From Mycobacterium kiyosense (GTDB taxonomy: Bacteria; Actinomycetota; Actinomycetes; Mycobacteriales; Mycobacteriaceae), in NCBI GenBank assembly GCA_021654635.1, contig AP025179.1, positions 1,736,001 to 1,800,000 on the forward strand: 64,000 nucleotides of DNA. Reading direction: 5' to 3'. Every line of letters starts with the position of its first letter. Positions within the stretch are counted from its first letter, which is position 1. A model generated the notes under the pieces. The model saw nothing but the letters and a program-made list of their open reading frames with translations. It was not told where the DNA came from and did no database searches. The position numbers were made by a program, and so were the translations under genes. Positions 8,622-20,428 of this stretch are shown here, piece after piece.

Positions 8622-9926
8622 ATGACGGACTACGCCACCGTGGCGGTCGTCGGGGCCGGAATGTCCGGCTTGGTCGCGGCGCGCGATCTGCACCGTCAGG
8701 GAATCGACGTCGTGGTGCTCGAAGCCGCCGACCGGGTCGGCGGACGCATGATGGGCGAAACCTCCGCGCTCGGGTCCAGACTGGACCTCGGCGGACAATG
8801 GATCGGCCACGGGCACCATCGATTCGCGGCTCTCGCCGCCGAACTCGGCACGACGAAGTTCGACATGCGTACCCCGAAAAGCCCGGCGATCCTCGACGGT
8901 GGCCACGCGGTCTCGTTGCTCTCGCCGCCGGTGCTGATGGCGTTCGCCGCACTGGCCGGAGTCGAGGCCATGTCCCGGCTACCCGCACCAGACCGGTGGG
9001 ACACCACAACGGTCGAGGATTGGCTGCGGCGGGTCCCCTCGTCGCGAGCGCGACGGCTACTCGAGTTGATCACCGTCGTCAGCTCCACCGCCGACCCCGA
9101 CCGCTGTTCGATTCGGGCACTTATCTCGCTGATCCGGTATGAGGGCGGGCTCACTAAAATGTTGAAAACCAAAGGAGGAGCCCAGGAATCGCTGCTTGTC
9201 GAGGCAGCGGCGACTCTGCCCGAGCGGCTCGCGGCCGACCTGGGTGAGCGGGTGTACACCGGTTGCGGGGTCACCGCCGTCCGCCAGGGAGCCGACGAAG
9301 TTTCACTGGCAACCAGCACGGGGCAGGTGCGTGCCGCCCGGGCCGTCATCACCGTGCCACCTCCCATGGCGCGGCGGATCGCTTTCGAACCGGCGCTGCC
9401 GCCGGAGCGAATCGCTTTGCAACGCAGCACATATATGGGCTCGGTGTTCAAAGCGATCGCGGTATACGACACCCCGTTCTGGCGTGCGCGCACCCATGCC
9501 GAGTGCCTCGTCCTGGGAGACCCCGGCTTCGCCGTGTTCGACTCTTCGCCGCCGGATGGACCCGGGCACCTCTGCCTGCTGGTCGCCGGACCCGACGCCC
9601 GCGCCCTCGACACGGACACAGATCGTCGTGCCACACTGCTGGGCCAGTTGCGGGCGCATCTCGGCCCGCAGGTAGTCCAACCGGCCAGCTGGCACGAAAA
9701 GGCTTGGCATTCGGATTCTTTCGTCGGCGGCGGATACATTGCGCTGCCGGACAAGGGCACCCGCGCCGGCTTCCTGCCCTTCAGCTCGCAACCGAGCGGG
9801 CACATTCACTGGGCGGGGGCGGAGACCGCCGCGGAGCACGCCGGTTACATCGACGGCGCCATCGAAGCCGGCGCCCGGGCGGCACGAGAAGTCGCCGAGT
9901 CGCTGCAAGGCGCGGGCGCCACCTAG
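8622..9926 (+). CDS. Flavin-dependent amine oxidase family protein
   Basis: This 434-residue FAD enzyme opens with a Rossmann motif ([17 protein letters not shown], residues 6-22) and the second FAD motif [14 protein letters not shown]. It ends with the flavin-containing amine oxidase C-terminal signature [19 protein letters not shown] (about 395-415). The family oxidises amines or related substrates with oxygen, releasing peroxide; the substrate here cannot be read. ATG at 8622 has GGAGAAAAAT upstream. It lies between the two terD-type remnants, so the pair with the following hydrolase may be a later insertion into that locus. Confidence 0.8.
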   Translation: MTDYATVAVVGAGMSGLVAARDLHRQGIDVVVLEAADRVGGRMMGETSALGSRLDLGGQWIGHGHHRFAALAAELGTTKFDMRTPKSPAILDGGHAVSLLSPPVLMAFAALAGVEAMSRLPAPDRWDTTTVEDWLRRVPSSRARRLLELITVVSSTADPDRCSIRALISLIRYEGGLTKMLKTKGGAQESLLVEAAATLPERLAADLGERVYTGCGVTAVRQGADEVSLATSTGQVRAARAVITVPPPMARRIAFEPALPPERIALQRSTYMGSVFKAIAVYDTPFWRARTHAECLVLGDPGFAVFDSSPPDGPGHLCLLVAGPDARALDTDTDRRATLLGQLRAHLGPQVVQPASWHEKAWHSDSFVGGGYIALPDKGTRAGFLPFSSQPSGHIHWAGAETAAEHAGYIDGAIEAGARAAREVAESLQGAGAT

Positions 9927-9948
9927 CCGGGCCGGCGCCGCCGAGAAC

Positions 9949-10695
9949 TCAAGCCAGCGTCTCCCAGAACCCGGTGAGGGCCGCCGCGCCGCGATGCGGA
10001 TCCTGCAGCATCCACCAATGTCCCAGCCCGTCGAGGACTTCCGTCCGCGCGCCCGCGCGCGCCGCCGCCCGCCGCCGGATCTGCTCGGATCCGACGTAGC
10101 TGTCCTCGGTGGCCAGGATGGACAGTCCGGGACGAGCCGCCGCGTTCTCCAGTGCCCGGCCGGCCTCAGCTGTTGCCGGCTGCGCCGCCGAACGGTACAG
10201 CGCCAGGATGGCTCGCCCCATCTCGGGGCCGTGCGCCTGGCCGATCGCGGCCGCGATGTCGGCCGGTATTCCCAATTCCGCGGTCTGGGCCACCCAATCC
10301 TCGATCGATCCACCCATCATGGTGTCGACGAGCTCCTCACCGGCACCCGGCGTCTGCCACACCTGGGCGAGGTCGTGCCAGACGTAGTCCTGGTCGAACA
10401 CGCCGACGATGTCACTGACCCAGCTGCGCACCAATTCGGGGCGGTGCATCACCACGTTCAGCACGTGTCCACCGCCCCAGTCGTGTCCGACCAGGTCGAT
10501 CGGCTCGTCGATGCGTTCCAGCTCTTCTTCGAGCCAATCACGGTAGGCCAGGTAGGTCGCCGCGAAGTCGTCGGGCAACGGGGCCCCGAACCCCGGCGGC
10601 GAAAGAAGCACCACGTCGTCGCGGTCGAGAGCCGCGACCAGCGGGCCCCAGATCGCGTCGGTCTCTGGATTGCCATGTACGAAAACGGCCGGCAT
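9949..10695 (-). CDS. Alpha/beta hydrolase, dehalogenase/epoxide-hydrolase type
   Basis: The 248-residue protein shows the oxyanion motif HGNPE near residue 7, the nucleophile elbow GHDWGGG (Asp near residue 71) and the catalytic histidine in [13 protein letters not shown] near the C-terminus. An aspartate nucleophile points to the haloalkane dehalogenase/epoxide hydrolase branch rather than to serine esterases. Length is slightly short for the family (usually 280-300) because little precedes HGNPE. It is convergent with the amine oxidase gene, 22 bases apart. Substrate unknown. Confidence 0.75.
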   Translation of the reverse strand: MPAVFVHGNPETDAIWGPLVAALDRDDVVLLSPPGFGAPLPDDFAATYLAYRDWLEEELERIDEPIDLVGHDWGGGHVLNVVMHRPELVRSWVSDIVGVFDQDYVWHDLAQVWQTPGAGEELVDTMMGGSIEDWVAQTAELGIPADIAAAIGQAHGPEMGRAILALYRSAAQPATAEAGRALENAAARPGLSILATEDSYVGSEQIRRRAAARAGARTEVLDGLGHWWMLQDPHRGAAALTGFWETLA

Positions 10696-10801
10696 GGTCT
10701 GCTCCTTGGCTGTGCGGGGTCTGGTTTCATAGGGTTCTACACCCGGACGGGGCCGGGAGCGGGCACTCCAGGATTTTCACATCGCGCGGAAGGTGATCGT
10801 C

Positions 10802-11079
10802 ATGGGCGTCAGTCTGAACAAGGGCGGCAACGTCTCCCTCACCAAGCAGGCACCACACCTGACCGCCGTGGCCGTGGGTTTGGGCTGGGACAGCACCTAC
10901 GACCTCGATGCCAGTGCGCTCGCATGCGGCGCGAACAGGAAGATGCCGGAACCGAAACGGCAATGGTGTTCGGCGAGCTCTACCGGCGCGACGGCGAGTG
11001 GAAGTTTCGCGCCATCGGCCAGGGTTACGCCTCGGGACTGCGCGGCATAGCGCTCGACTACGGCGTGAACGTAAATTAG
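10802..11079 (+). pseudogene. TerD-family stress protein gene with internal deletion
   Basis: ATG at 10802 begins a classical TerD start, [15 protein letters not shown] then [11 protein letters not shown] and [15 protein letters not shown]. The frame then jumps directly to the TerD C-terminus, [40 protein letters not shown] and VNVN stop. Roughly the central 100 residues of a ~190-residue TerD, including most calcium-binding positions, are missing, and the two halves are in different frames, joined near 10938-10945. It lies 32 bases upstream of a CitE-like aldolase gene. Confidence 0.8.
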
Positions 11080-11111
11080 CTGCCGCCCACCGGACGGAAG
11101 GGAACGTGCTC

Positions 11112-11996
11112 ATGGCGCCGACGCTGCGCCCGCGCCGATCGGCGCTCTACCTGCCCGGCAACAACGCCCGAGCGCTGGAAAAGGGCAAATCCCTGCCTGC
11201 TGACGTGTTGATCTTCGATCTCGAGGACGCGGTCGGGCCGGATGCGAAAGCAGACTCGCGGCGCCGAGTGTGCGATGCCGTCGCGTCGCGCGCCTACCGC
11301 CCCCGCGAGATCGTGGTGCGCATCAACGGTTTGGACACCGAATGGCACGACGACGACCTCGCCGCTGTGGCGGATTCGGTCGCCGACGGCGTGCTGGTGC
11401 CGAAAGTCGAGACGGGACAAAAGGTCCGGGCTCTGGCCGACCGGCTCGACGGACTCGGGGCCCCGGAGTCGCTGCAGCTGTGGGTGATGGTGGAGACGCC
11501 CAGGGCCTTCCTGCGCATGGAAGAAGTCGCCTCGGCCAGCGAGCGGTTGGCGGCACTCGTCGTCGGCACCAACGATCTGGTCAACGAGCTGCACGCATTG
11601 CACGTCCCCGGACGGGCGTCCGTCGTCCCGGCGCTGGCGCTGGCCGTACTGGGCGCGCGTGCGGCCGGAAAGGTGGTGCTGGACGGCGTGTTCAACGCCA
11701 TCAAGGACGAAGACGGCTTCAGGACCGAGGCGCAGCAGGGCCGCGAGATGGGATTCGACGGCAAGACGCTGATCCATCCCTCGCAGGTCGGGCCGGCCAA
11801 CGAGATATTCGGGCCATCGCAAGGCGAGCTCGCCCACGCCAACAAGGTCGTCGAGGCCTATGAGCAGGCGCAGGCCGCCGGGGAGAGCGTCATCACCGTC
11901 GACGGTCGCATGATCGAAAGCCTGCATGTGCGCGATGCCCAGCGCATCCTGGCCCTGGCAGAACGCATTGCCGAACTGGGTTCGCAAACCCAATAG
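11112..11996 (+). CDS. HpcH/HpaI aldolase, citrate lyase beta-like (CitE-like)
   Basis: The 294-residue product begins RRSALYLPGNNARALEKGK and has the metal and substrate motifs of the CitE/HpcH TIM barrel: DVLIFDLEDAVGPDAK (about 37-52), VVRINGLDTEW, VLVPKVETG, WVMVETPRAFL and KTLIHPSQV. No alpha or gamma citrate lyase genes are present, so it acts outside citrate fermentation, as do other mycobacterial CitE-like proteins. ATG at 11112 follows GGAAGGGAACGTG. CitE-like aldolases are known members of tellurium-resistance (ter) biosynthetic clusters, and the terD remnant directly upstream fits that context. Confidence 0.8.
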   Translation: MAPTLRPRRSALYLPGNNARALEKGKSLPADVLIFDLEDAVGPDAKADSRRRVCDAVASRAYRPREIVVRINGLDTEWHDDDLAAVADSVADGVLVPKVETGQKVRALADRLDGLGAPESLQLWVMVETPRAFLRMEEVASASERLAALVVGTNDLVNELHALHVPGRASVVPALALAVLGARAAGKVVLDGVFNAIKDEDGFRTEAQQGREMGFDGKTLIHPSQVGPANEIFGPSQGELAHANKVVEAYEQAQAAGESVITVDGRMIESLHVRDAQRILALAERIAELGSQTQ

Positions 11997-12081
11997 CAGG
12001 CTGCGGACAGGTTGCGATTAGGTATTGCCGCCAAATCGCACTAGTCTTGCCCGCGGCCCATCATCGTCCCAGGAAAACACC

Positions 12082-12348
12082 ATGCCTCTTCAGCCCACTC
12101 TGCGGCATGCACGTCCGTCGCGCAGGGTTCGCAGCCATTTCGTGAAATGCGTAACCGTTGGCCAGTGCTTCGACATCGACATCGTCCGCGACGCGGACGG
12201 TTGGACGGTCCGGATACCCGAGGTCGACGAGGTCACCCGGGCGCCCGATCGCGCCGCGGTCGAACTGGCAGCGCGCAGATGCATCGCCGCTCGGACCGGC
12301 ATCCCCATCGGGTACGTCGCCGTCTACGTCAACAGCGAGATCGGTTAG
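12082..12348 (+). CDS. Small HicB-like conserved protein
   Basis: This 88-residue protein contains YxxDIVRDADGWTVRIPEVD-type strands followed by APDRAAVELAARRCIAARTG. The pattern of two beta strands reading WTVRIPEV, then a helix with AVELAARR, is like the partial RNase H fold of HicB antitoxins. No HicA toxin gene is adjacent, so an orphan role is likely. ATG at 12082 follows AGGAAAACACC. Convergent with glgP, 31 bases from its end. Confidence 0.55.
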   Translation: MPLQPTLRHARPSRRVRSHFVKCVTVGQCFDIDIVRDADGWTVRIPEVDEVTRAPDRAAVELAARRCIAARTGIPIGYVAVYVNSEIG

Positions 12349-12379
12349 CCCCGAACAGCTTCCGGGTAAGCCGCGATCG

Positions 12380-14896
<2,517 letters not shown>

Positions 14897-15039
14897 GGTG
14901 AGCGTGTACTCCCTCGAGTCTTCTTCAGCGGAGCCGACGAACCCGGCGGCAGGCAGGAGGTCAGTCTGGCAGCGATGTTTGCACACCTGGCGCGCAATTG
15001 CCGTCCGAAACGTGAACGCGACATCACGGTCGCGCGACA

Positions 15040-17250
15040 TCACGACGAAATGACACCGTCGGCGGCCAGACCACTCAGGAACGCCGGGAGCGGACCCTGG
15101 TGCAGAATTCCCAGACGCTGGGTCGCGCGGGTGAGGGCGACGTAGAGTTCGGCCGCCCCGCGCGAGCCCTCGGACAGGATCCGCTGCGGGTCCACGACGA
15201 GAACCGCGTCGAACTCGAGTCCCTTGGTTTGCGCCGGCGGCACCGTGCCGGGCACACCGGGGGGCCCGATCACCACACTGGTGCCTTCCCGGCCCGCCTC
15301 GTCTTGGACGAATTCATCGATGGCGGAGGGTAATTCGTCGGCTGTGACACGCCGGGACCAGGGCTTCACCCCGGCCGCGCGCACCGACTCCGGCGGCACG
15401 ACGTCGGGCGCGAACTCGGTGAGTAGCGCCGCGGCGACGCTCATGATCTCCGCCGGGGTGCGGTAGTTCACCGACAGCAGCCGGTACACCCAGCGGCCGG
15501 GCACGTACGGCCGCAGCATCGCGTCCCACGATGTCGCTCCGGCCTCCGAGCGGCGCTGAGCCAGATCGCCCACCACCGTGAACGACCTCGCGGGACAGCG
15601 GCGCATCAGCACCCGCCAGTCCATCTCGGACAGTTCCTGGGCCTCGTCGACGACGACGTGCCGATAGGTCCAATTGCGGTCCGCGGCGGCGCGTTCGGCC
15701 AATTCGCGGGTGTCGCGCTCGACGAATCGCTCGGCCAGTTCCGCACCGTAGAGCAGATCCTGGGCCAGTAGGTGATCTTCGTCGTCCATCAAATCTTCCC
15801 GGTCGCCCATCAGGTCCAACACCCCGGCGGCGTAAGCGGCCTCCTCGCGCTGCTCCTGTTCGGCGATCTGCCGGGCCCGCGCGGTGGTCACCGTGTCGAC
15901 GCCCAGCAGGTCGACCAGTTCGTCCAGTAGTGGCACGTCGGAGACGGTCCAGGCGTCGCCGACCGCGCGCAACATGGCCAGATCCCCGCCGGCGGCCTGT
16001 AACCGCTCGCGCGACTCCAGCAGCGACGCCAGCAGTGTCTCCGGGGTGAGAATCGGCCAGAGTTCGTCCAGCGCGGCGGCGAAGCCGGCGTGCTCAGCAA
16101 GTTCTTCGATCAGGTCCTCCCGCACCGCCTCCCAGGCGCCCGTGTCCGACCGGTCCAGCCAGCCGCGGCCGATCTTGGCGATCGCCCGCTCGGTGAGCGT
16201 CCAGGTAACGATCTCGGCGAACACGGCGCGGGCCTCGTTGTGCGGCAGTTTGCTGGTGCGTGCCTCCTCCCGGGCCCACTGCGCGGTGTCGGCGTCGATG
16301 CGCACGGCGGCATCCGACAGCTCGATCGGGATCGGCTCGGGCGGCAGCCGCTGGTGATCGGCGATGGCCGCGGCCAGCACGTCGAGGATCTGCAACGAAC
16401 CCTTCAGACGCGCAGCGGCCGGGGTGTCTTCGGTGGTGACGCGCAGCCCGGGCACCAGGCGGCCGGTGGTCGCGAACACCACCGTGGACTCGCCCAGTGC
16501 GGGCAGCACCTGGCTGATGTGGTTGAGGAACTCCGGGCTGGGCCCGATCACCAGCACCCCGTGTCGTTCCATCCGCTCCCGCTGGGTGTAAAGCAGGTAG
16601 GCGACGCGATGCAACGCCACCACGGTCTTGCCGGTGCCGGGCCCACCCTCGATCACCAGGACGCCCGGATGGTCAAGTCGGATGATCTCGTCCTGCTCGG
16701 CCTGGATGGTCGCCACGATGTCGCGCATCCCCTCACCGCGGGGTGCGCTGACAGCAGCCAGCAGGGCGGCGTCGGTCGAGCTGCCAACCTGGTCGCCGTC
16801 GCGCAGTTCGCCGAGGACCTCGTCGGTGAAGTCAAGGATCCGGCGCCCGCGGGTGTGGAACTGGCGGCGCCGGCGGATGCCCTCGGGGTGTGCCGCGGTG
16901 GCCGTGTAGAACGCGCGCGCCGCCGGCGCCCGCCAATCGAGCAACAGCGGTTCGTATTCGTCGCCCTCGTCGAGCAGCCCGATGCGTCCGATGTAGGTGC
17001 GCTCCCCCGCAACGCTGTCCAGCCGACCGAAACACAAGCCGTCGTCGGCGACGTCGAGACGCTTCATCCGTCGAGACAGGGCCCGCACCTCGACGTCGCG
17101 ATCCATCGGCGTCTCGCTGTCCTCGCCCCGCAACGCGGTGCGGTATCTGTCCGTGGCACGCGCGCGCTCGTCGTCGAGTCGCGCGTAGAGCTCGTCCACA
17201 TAGCTCTGCTCGAAGCGCAATTCGTCCTCGTACCCGGTGTCGCGAGGCAC
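15040..17250 (-). CDS. helR: RNA polymerase recycling motor ATPase HelR/HelD
   Basis: The 736-residue protein is a superfamily 1, UvrD-like ATPase. The N-terminal coiled region (ELRFEQSYVDELYARLDDER) is followed by DRDVEVRAL and WRAPAARAFYTATAAHPEG, Walker A GGPGTGKTVVALHR near residues 202-215, Walker B VVVDEAQELSEMDWR, VVGDLAQR, and helicase motifs NYRTPAEIM and ELYVALTRATQ near the end. Such proteins insert into stalled RNA polymerase and release it from DNA; in mycobacteria HelR also displaces rifampicin-bound polymerase and gives tolerance. The GTG at 17250 gives the usual mycobacterial length, and a purine-rich GAGGGGGG lies upstream. I recall no orthologue in M. tuberculosis. Confidence 0.88.
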   Translation of the reverse strand: MPRDTGYEDELRFEQSYVDELYARLDDERARATDRYRTALRGEDSETPMDRDVEVRALSRRMKRLDVADDGLCFGRLDSVAGERTYIGRIGLLDEGDEYEPLLLDWRAPAARAFYTATAAHPEGIRRRRQFHTRGRRILDFTDEVLGELRDGDQVGSSTDAALLAAVSAPRGEGMRDIVATIQAEQDEIIRLDHPGVLVIEGGPGTGKTVVALHRVAYLLYTQRERMERHGVLVIGPSPEFLNHISQVLPALGESTVVFATTGRLVPGLRVTTEDTPAAARLKGSLQILDVLAAAIADHQRLPPEPIPIELSDAAVRIDADTAQWAREEARTSKLPHNEARAVFAEIVTWTLTERAIAKIGRGWLDRSDTGAWEAVREDLIEELAEHAGFAAALDELWPILTPETLLASLLESRERLQAAGGDLAMLRAVGDAWTVSDVPLLDELVDLLGVDTVTTARARQIAEQEQREEAAYAAGVLDLMGDREDLMDDEDHLLAQDLLYGAELAERFVERDTRELAERAAADRNWTYRHVVVDEAQELSEMDWRVLMRRCPARSFTVVGDLAQRRSEAGATSWDAMLRPYVPGRWVYRLLSVNYRTPAEIMSVAAALLTEFAPDVVPPESVRAAGVKPWSRRVTADELPSAIDEFVQDEAGREGTSVVIGPPGVPGTVPPAQTKGLEFDAVLVVDPQRILSEGSRGAAELYVALTRATQRLGILHQGPLPAFLSGLAADGVISS

Positions 17251-17351
17251 CCGCGTCCCCCCTCTTCTTACGTGCTCGGCCAACGATTGCGCGTCGCCAC
17301 CCCCACCCGTGCCGCAAGCCCCAAGCGCCGGATGTCGGCAGGGCCAGCAGC

Positions 17352-17690
17352 TCAGTGGGGGAGTCCGCCCAGGTTCAGGGTGACCACTCCGGCGATGATC
17401 AACCCCACACCGACCACCTTGGCAACCGAAATCGGCGAGCCGAGAAACGTCACGGCGATGAACACGATCGCAGCCGTGCCGATCGCCGACCACAGCGCAT
17501 AGGCGACATCGGTCTGCATGCCGCGGGAGATCGACAGCGACAGCAGCGCGAACGAAATGCCGTAACCCAACAGGCAGACGACGGTCGGCCACAACCTGGT
17601 GAAGCCGTCGGTGCTCTTGAGCAGGCTGGTCGCCACCACCTCCGCGGCGATCGCGACCAGCAAGAACAGGTAGGCCAACACCCGTCTCAT
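17352..17690 (-). CDS. mmr: Small multidrug resistance efflux transporter Mmr
   Basis: This 112-residue, four-helix SMR protein exports quaternary ammonium compounds and dyes in exchange for protons, acting as a dimer. The essential membrane-embedded glutamate is in AAEVVATSLLKSTDGFTRLW (residue about 14). Other segments are SISRGMQTDVAYALWSAIGT and FLGSPISVAKVVGVGLIIAG. ATG at 17690 gives the family length; an ATG at 17798 would add an unrelated extension. It is divergent from the DoxX-like gene, with 82 bases between starts. Orthologue of Rv3065. Confidence 0.92.
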   Translation of the reverse strand: MRRVLAYLFLLVAIAAEVVATSLLKSTDGFTRLWPTVVCLLGYGISFALLSLSISRGMQTDVAYALWSAIGTAAIVFIAVTFLGSPISVAKVVGVGLIIAGVVTLNLGGLPH

Positions 17691-17772
17691 TCTGTACACA
17701 TGCCGAAACGTGCCGGGAACCGGCCGCGATTCCGGCCCGGGACGCGGCGTGGTGGACATTAACGTGGAGCGC

Positions 17773-18207
17773 ATGACGAACGATCTCAACGTGCGCATGG
17801 CCGGCTACTCGCCAGCCGTGCTGAGCCTGTTCCGGCTGGTCTACGGCTTCCTGTTCGCCGGTTACGGCTCGATGATCCTGTTCGGCTGGCCCGTCGCGTC
17901 GGGGCATCCAGTGCGCGTGGGCGATTGGCCAGGTTGGTACGCCGGGCTGATCGAGTTTGTCACCGGGCTGCTGATCGGGGCCGGGCTGTGCACCCGCGCC
18001 GCCGCGTTCCTGGCGTCCGGCACCATGGCGGTCGCGTATTTCTGGATGCACCAACCGAATTCACTGTGGCCCATCGGCGGCCCGCCCGACGGCAACGGCG
18101 GCACCCCGTCGATACTGTTCTGCTTCGGATTCTTCCTGCTGGTGTTCCTCGGACCGGGCAGGTATTCGCTCGACGCGCTGCGCGAAGCGAAAACACCACG
18201 CCGGTAA
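17773..18207 (+). CDS. DoxX-family membrane protein
   Basis: The 144-residue protein has about four membrane segments (LSLFRLVYGFLFAGYGSMIL, GLIEFVTGLLIGAGL, AAFLASGTMAVAYFWMHQP and ILFCFGFFLLVFLGPG), a typical DoxX arrangement with the family motif R-GxLFxxxG. DoxX-like proteins are linked to oxidative stress and to thiosulfate or sulfane-sulfur redox complexes; the precise partner is not visible here. ATG at 17773 has GGAG seven bases upstream. Confidence 0.75.
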   Translation: MTNDLNVRMAGYSPAVLSLFRLVYGFLFAGYGSMILFGWPVASGHPVRVGDWPGWYAGLIEFVTGLLIGAGLCTRAAAFLASGTMAVAYFWMHQPNSLWPIGGPPDGNGGTPSILFCFGFFLLVFLGPGRYSLDALREAKTPRR

Positions 18208-18219
18208 CGGTTTTCAGGT

Positions 18220-19062
18220 TCAGATCGCACCCTGTACGCGTTCGGTGCAGTAGGTCCGTTGGGGTTGCGGGAACGTGACACCGTGTGTGTTCGGGGGGCA
18301 GGCCGCGGCGTCGGTTGCGCCGTCGACCCGCTTCACCACCCGAATGACCTTGCCGGCGGTGGCGCAGCTCACCGTGCGGACGGTTTCGTCGTTGCGTTCG
18401 GGCGCATAGCAATGTGACTCGAGAAGATTGGGTACGAAACAGCGGCGGGTGCCGTCGCGTTCGACCGAGAGATAGCCGCTGTGGTTGAGTTTGCCGTCCG
18501 GACAGTTGCCGTCGGAGTCGGTGGTCGCGGCGAACTCGAGAACAGCGTCGGGATTTTGGCAGCTGGTCGATTTCCATCGCGAGCTGTCCAGGATTTCGTT
18601 GGTGAAGCAGTCGCCGATCGACATATGCGGGTGAGACTGCCGGCCGGCGGCCAGCGCCGCCGTGCCCAGGACCCCGAGACCGCCCAGTGCCAGCAACACC
18701 ACGCCGGTGATGATCAAGCCGGTGCCGACGCTCTTGGGCCGCAGGGGCGCCGGCGCGGGGTAGTAGCCCGGCGGAGCGACCGGGTAGCCCGGCGGGGCGA
18801 CCGGGTAGCCCGGCGGGGCGACAGGGTAGCCCGGCGGCGCCGGCGGATAACCCGGCGGGGCGGGCGGATAGCCCGGTAGCTGCGGGTACGGGGCCGGATA
18901 GCCTGGCGGATAGCCGCTCATGGCCCGTTTGCGCGCCACCGCACGGTTACGCAGTCCGACAAGCAGCAAGGTCAAGCCCAACGCCGGCAAGATCAGCATG
19001 CCGACGATGCGGCCTGCCAGGTAGGCACCGCCCGTCTGGTCCGCGAGGTAAGCCAGGCTCAT
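18220..19062 (-). CDS. Membrane protein with PPGYP repeats and cysteine-rich septum-type domain
   Basis: The 280-residue protein has an N-terminal membrane segment (IVGMLILPALGLTLLLVGL), a proline-glycine-tyrosine linker of about seven near-identical 8-residue units (PxAPPGYP), a second hydrophobic segment (LIITGVVLLALGGLGVLGT), then an extracytoplasmic cysteine-rich region (SIGDCFTNEIL, STSCQNPDAVLEFAATT, CPDGK, RRCFVPNL, CYAPERND, VSCATAGK). The cysteine-bearing domain resembles septum-formation/LppU-like domains of actinobacteria. ATG at 19062 lies four bases after the stop of the upstream SDR gene, so the two are probably cotranscribed. Function unknown. Confidence 0.65.
   Translation of the reverse strand: MSLAYLADQTGGAYLAGRIVGMLILPALGLTLLLVGLRNRAVARKRAMSGYPPGYPAPYPQLPGYPPAPPGYPPAPPGYPVAPPGYPVAPPGYPVAPPGYYPAPAPLRPKSVGTGLIITGVVLLALGGLGVLGTAALAAGRQSHPHMSIGDCFTNEILDSSRWKSTSCQNPDAVLEFAATTDSDGNCPDGKLNHSGYLSVERDGTRRCFVPNLLESHCYAPERNDETVRTVSCATAGKVIRVVKRVDGATDAAACPPNTHGVTFPQPQRTYCTERVQGAI
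18770..18895 (-). repeat. Tandem 24-bp repeats coding PxAPPGYP
   Basis: The plus strand shows repeated units of the form TAGCCCGGCGGGGCGACCGG in register with the codons, giving tandem PPGYP units in the membrane protein. Copy number of such units often varies between strains through slippage. Confidence 0.7.
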
Positions 19063-19066
19063 CGCG

Positions 19067-19897
19067 TCAGACGTCCAGACTGGTGCTGTTGGTGTGCGAT
19101 TCCCAGGTGGCGACCTCCTTGGCGCGTCGCTCCACAATGTGGCGGTACGAGAAGAGGGCGTCCTGGCCCAGTAGCAGGAACGCCGGAGGCTCGTCCGATT
19201 CGACCGCGGCGACGATCGCCGCGCCGGCCTTGGCGGGGTCGCCGGGCTGGCTGCCGTGCATGGTGTCGTTCTCCTTACGGCGCCGCCCTGCGGTATCGGC
19301 GTAGTCGTCGATGACCGTCGACGACTGCCTGAGCGAGCGTCCGGCGAAGTCGGTGCGGAAGGCCCCCGGCTCCACCACGGTCACCGAAATGCCAAGTGGC
19401 GCAATCTCTCCGTGTAACGCTCCGCTCATCCCCTCCAGAGCGGCCTTGGCCGCGGAGTAGTAGCCCGATCCCACCGGGGTCAGTTGCACGCCGATCGAGG
19501 AGATGTTGACGATCGCACCCGAGCGGCGCTTACGCATGTCGGGCAGCACCGCTTTGATCATCGCCACCGCACCGAAGAAGTGCGTCTCGAACAGGGCTCG
19601 TATCTCGGCGTCGTCACCTTCCTCGACGGCCGCCCGGTAGCCGTAGCCTGCGTTGTTGACCAGGACGTCGATGCCGTCGAACCGGTCCTGAGCCTTGCGC
19701 ACGGCGTCGGTGACCTGTTCCGGTTTGGTGACATCCAGCGTGACGGCCAGCACCCGGTCCGGGTTGGCCTCGGCGAGGTCCGCGACCTTGGTGACGTCCC
19801 GTGCGGTGACGACGGCATTGTGGCCGGCTTCGATGACCGCTTCCGACAGTGACCGGCCGATGCCGGTGGAACAGCCGGTGATGAGCCAGGTGGACAA
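19067..19897 (-). CDS. Short-chain dehydrogenase/reductase
   Basis: The 276-residue classical SDR has the cofactor motif TGCSTGIG (residues 8-15), NNAGYG (about 82), the catalytic serine in VNISSIGVQ and the YSAAK catalytic pair. Arg in VVTARD after the second strand suggests NADP(H). The substrate cannot be inferred. Its stop lies four bases from the start of the PPGYP membrane-protein gene, suggesting an operon. Confidence 0.85.
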   Translation of the reverse strand: MSTWLITGCSTGIGRSLSEAVIEAGHNAVVTARDVTKVADLAEANPDRVLAVTLDVTKPEQVTDAVRKAQDRFDGIDVLVNNAGYGYRAAVEEGDDAEIRALFETHFFGAVAMIKAVLPDMRKRRSGAIVNISSIGVQLTPVGSGYYSAAKAALEGMSGALHGEIAPLGISVTVVEPGAFRTDFAGRSLRQSSTVIDDYADTAGRRRKENDTMHGSQPGDPAKAGAAIVAAVESDEPPAFLLLGQDALFSYRHIVERRAKEVATWESHTNSTSLDV

Positions 19898-19984
19898 CCC
19901 AAAGTTCCTTCCATCGCGATCGCCAGTCAGTCGGCCGAAACTACGATTGTGCTGGCAGTCAGGCGATTTCGGCGGGTTCTGCTG

Positions 19985-20257
19985 CTAGAAACCCATCTTC
20001 TGGCACTTAGCGTTTCGATTCTGGCAATACATTCCGCTGCCGGTCCAGTCCTTGGCGTTGGGCACGCCGAAGTTGTTGGGCGTGTCCGTCGAGCGATAGT
20101 CCTGAGCCAAGCCTGGTGATATGACGGTGAGGAAATCTTCGATCAGAGGCGGCGCCGTATCGTCGGGATCCGCGCTGGCTACTCCGGCGCCGCAGAAGAC
20201 AGCGGCACCACCGATCAGGCCGGCGCCGAGCCCCGCAATGAATATCCGAAGGCTCAT
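19985..20257 (-). CDS. Small secreted protein of unknown function
   Basis: A 90-residue product with a clear signal peptide (IFIAGLGAGLIGGAAVFCGAG, cleavage near VASADPDD) and a short mature part ending MYCQNRNAKCQKMGF, with two cysteines near the C-terminus. ATG at 20257 follows AGAGAGGGCGACCA. It resembles other short exported mycobacterial proteins, but I do not recognise a domain. Confidence 0.65.
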   Translation of the reverse strand: MSLRIFIAGLGAGLIGGAAVFCGAGVASADPDDTAPPLIEDFLTVISPGLAQDYRSTDTPNNFGVPNAKDWTGSGMYCQNRNAKCQKMGF

Positions 20258-20428
20258 TGGTCGCCCTCTCTGCTTCTTCGCGCGAATCACGGGCCCGTAG
20301 TCGAGCCTACCCGCAAATGGTCGTGCGGTATGAGCCTGCCGAGTGTTCGTCGCAAACCGGCTACAAACCCGCAACGACTCCGATCAGGTCAGCTGGCAAT
20401 GCGCGCAGCGGCTGGGACCGTCCTTAGC

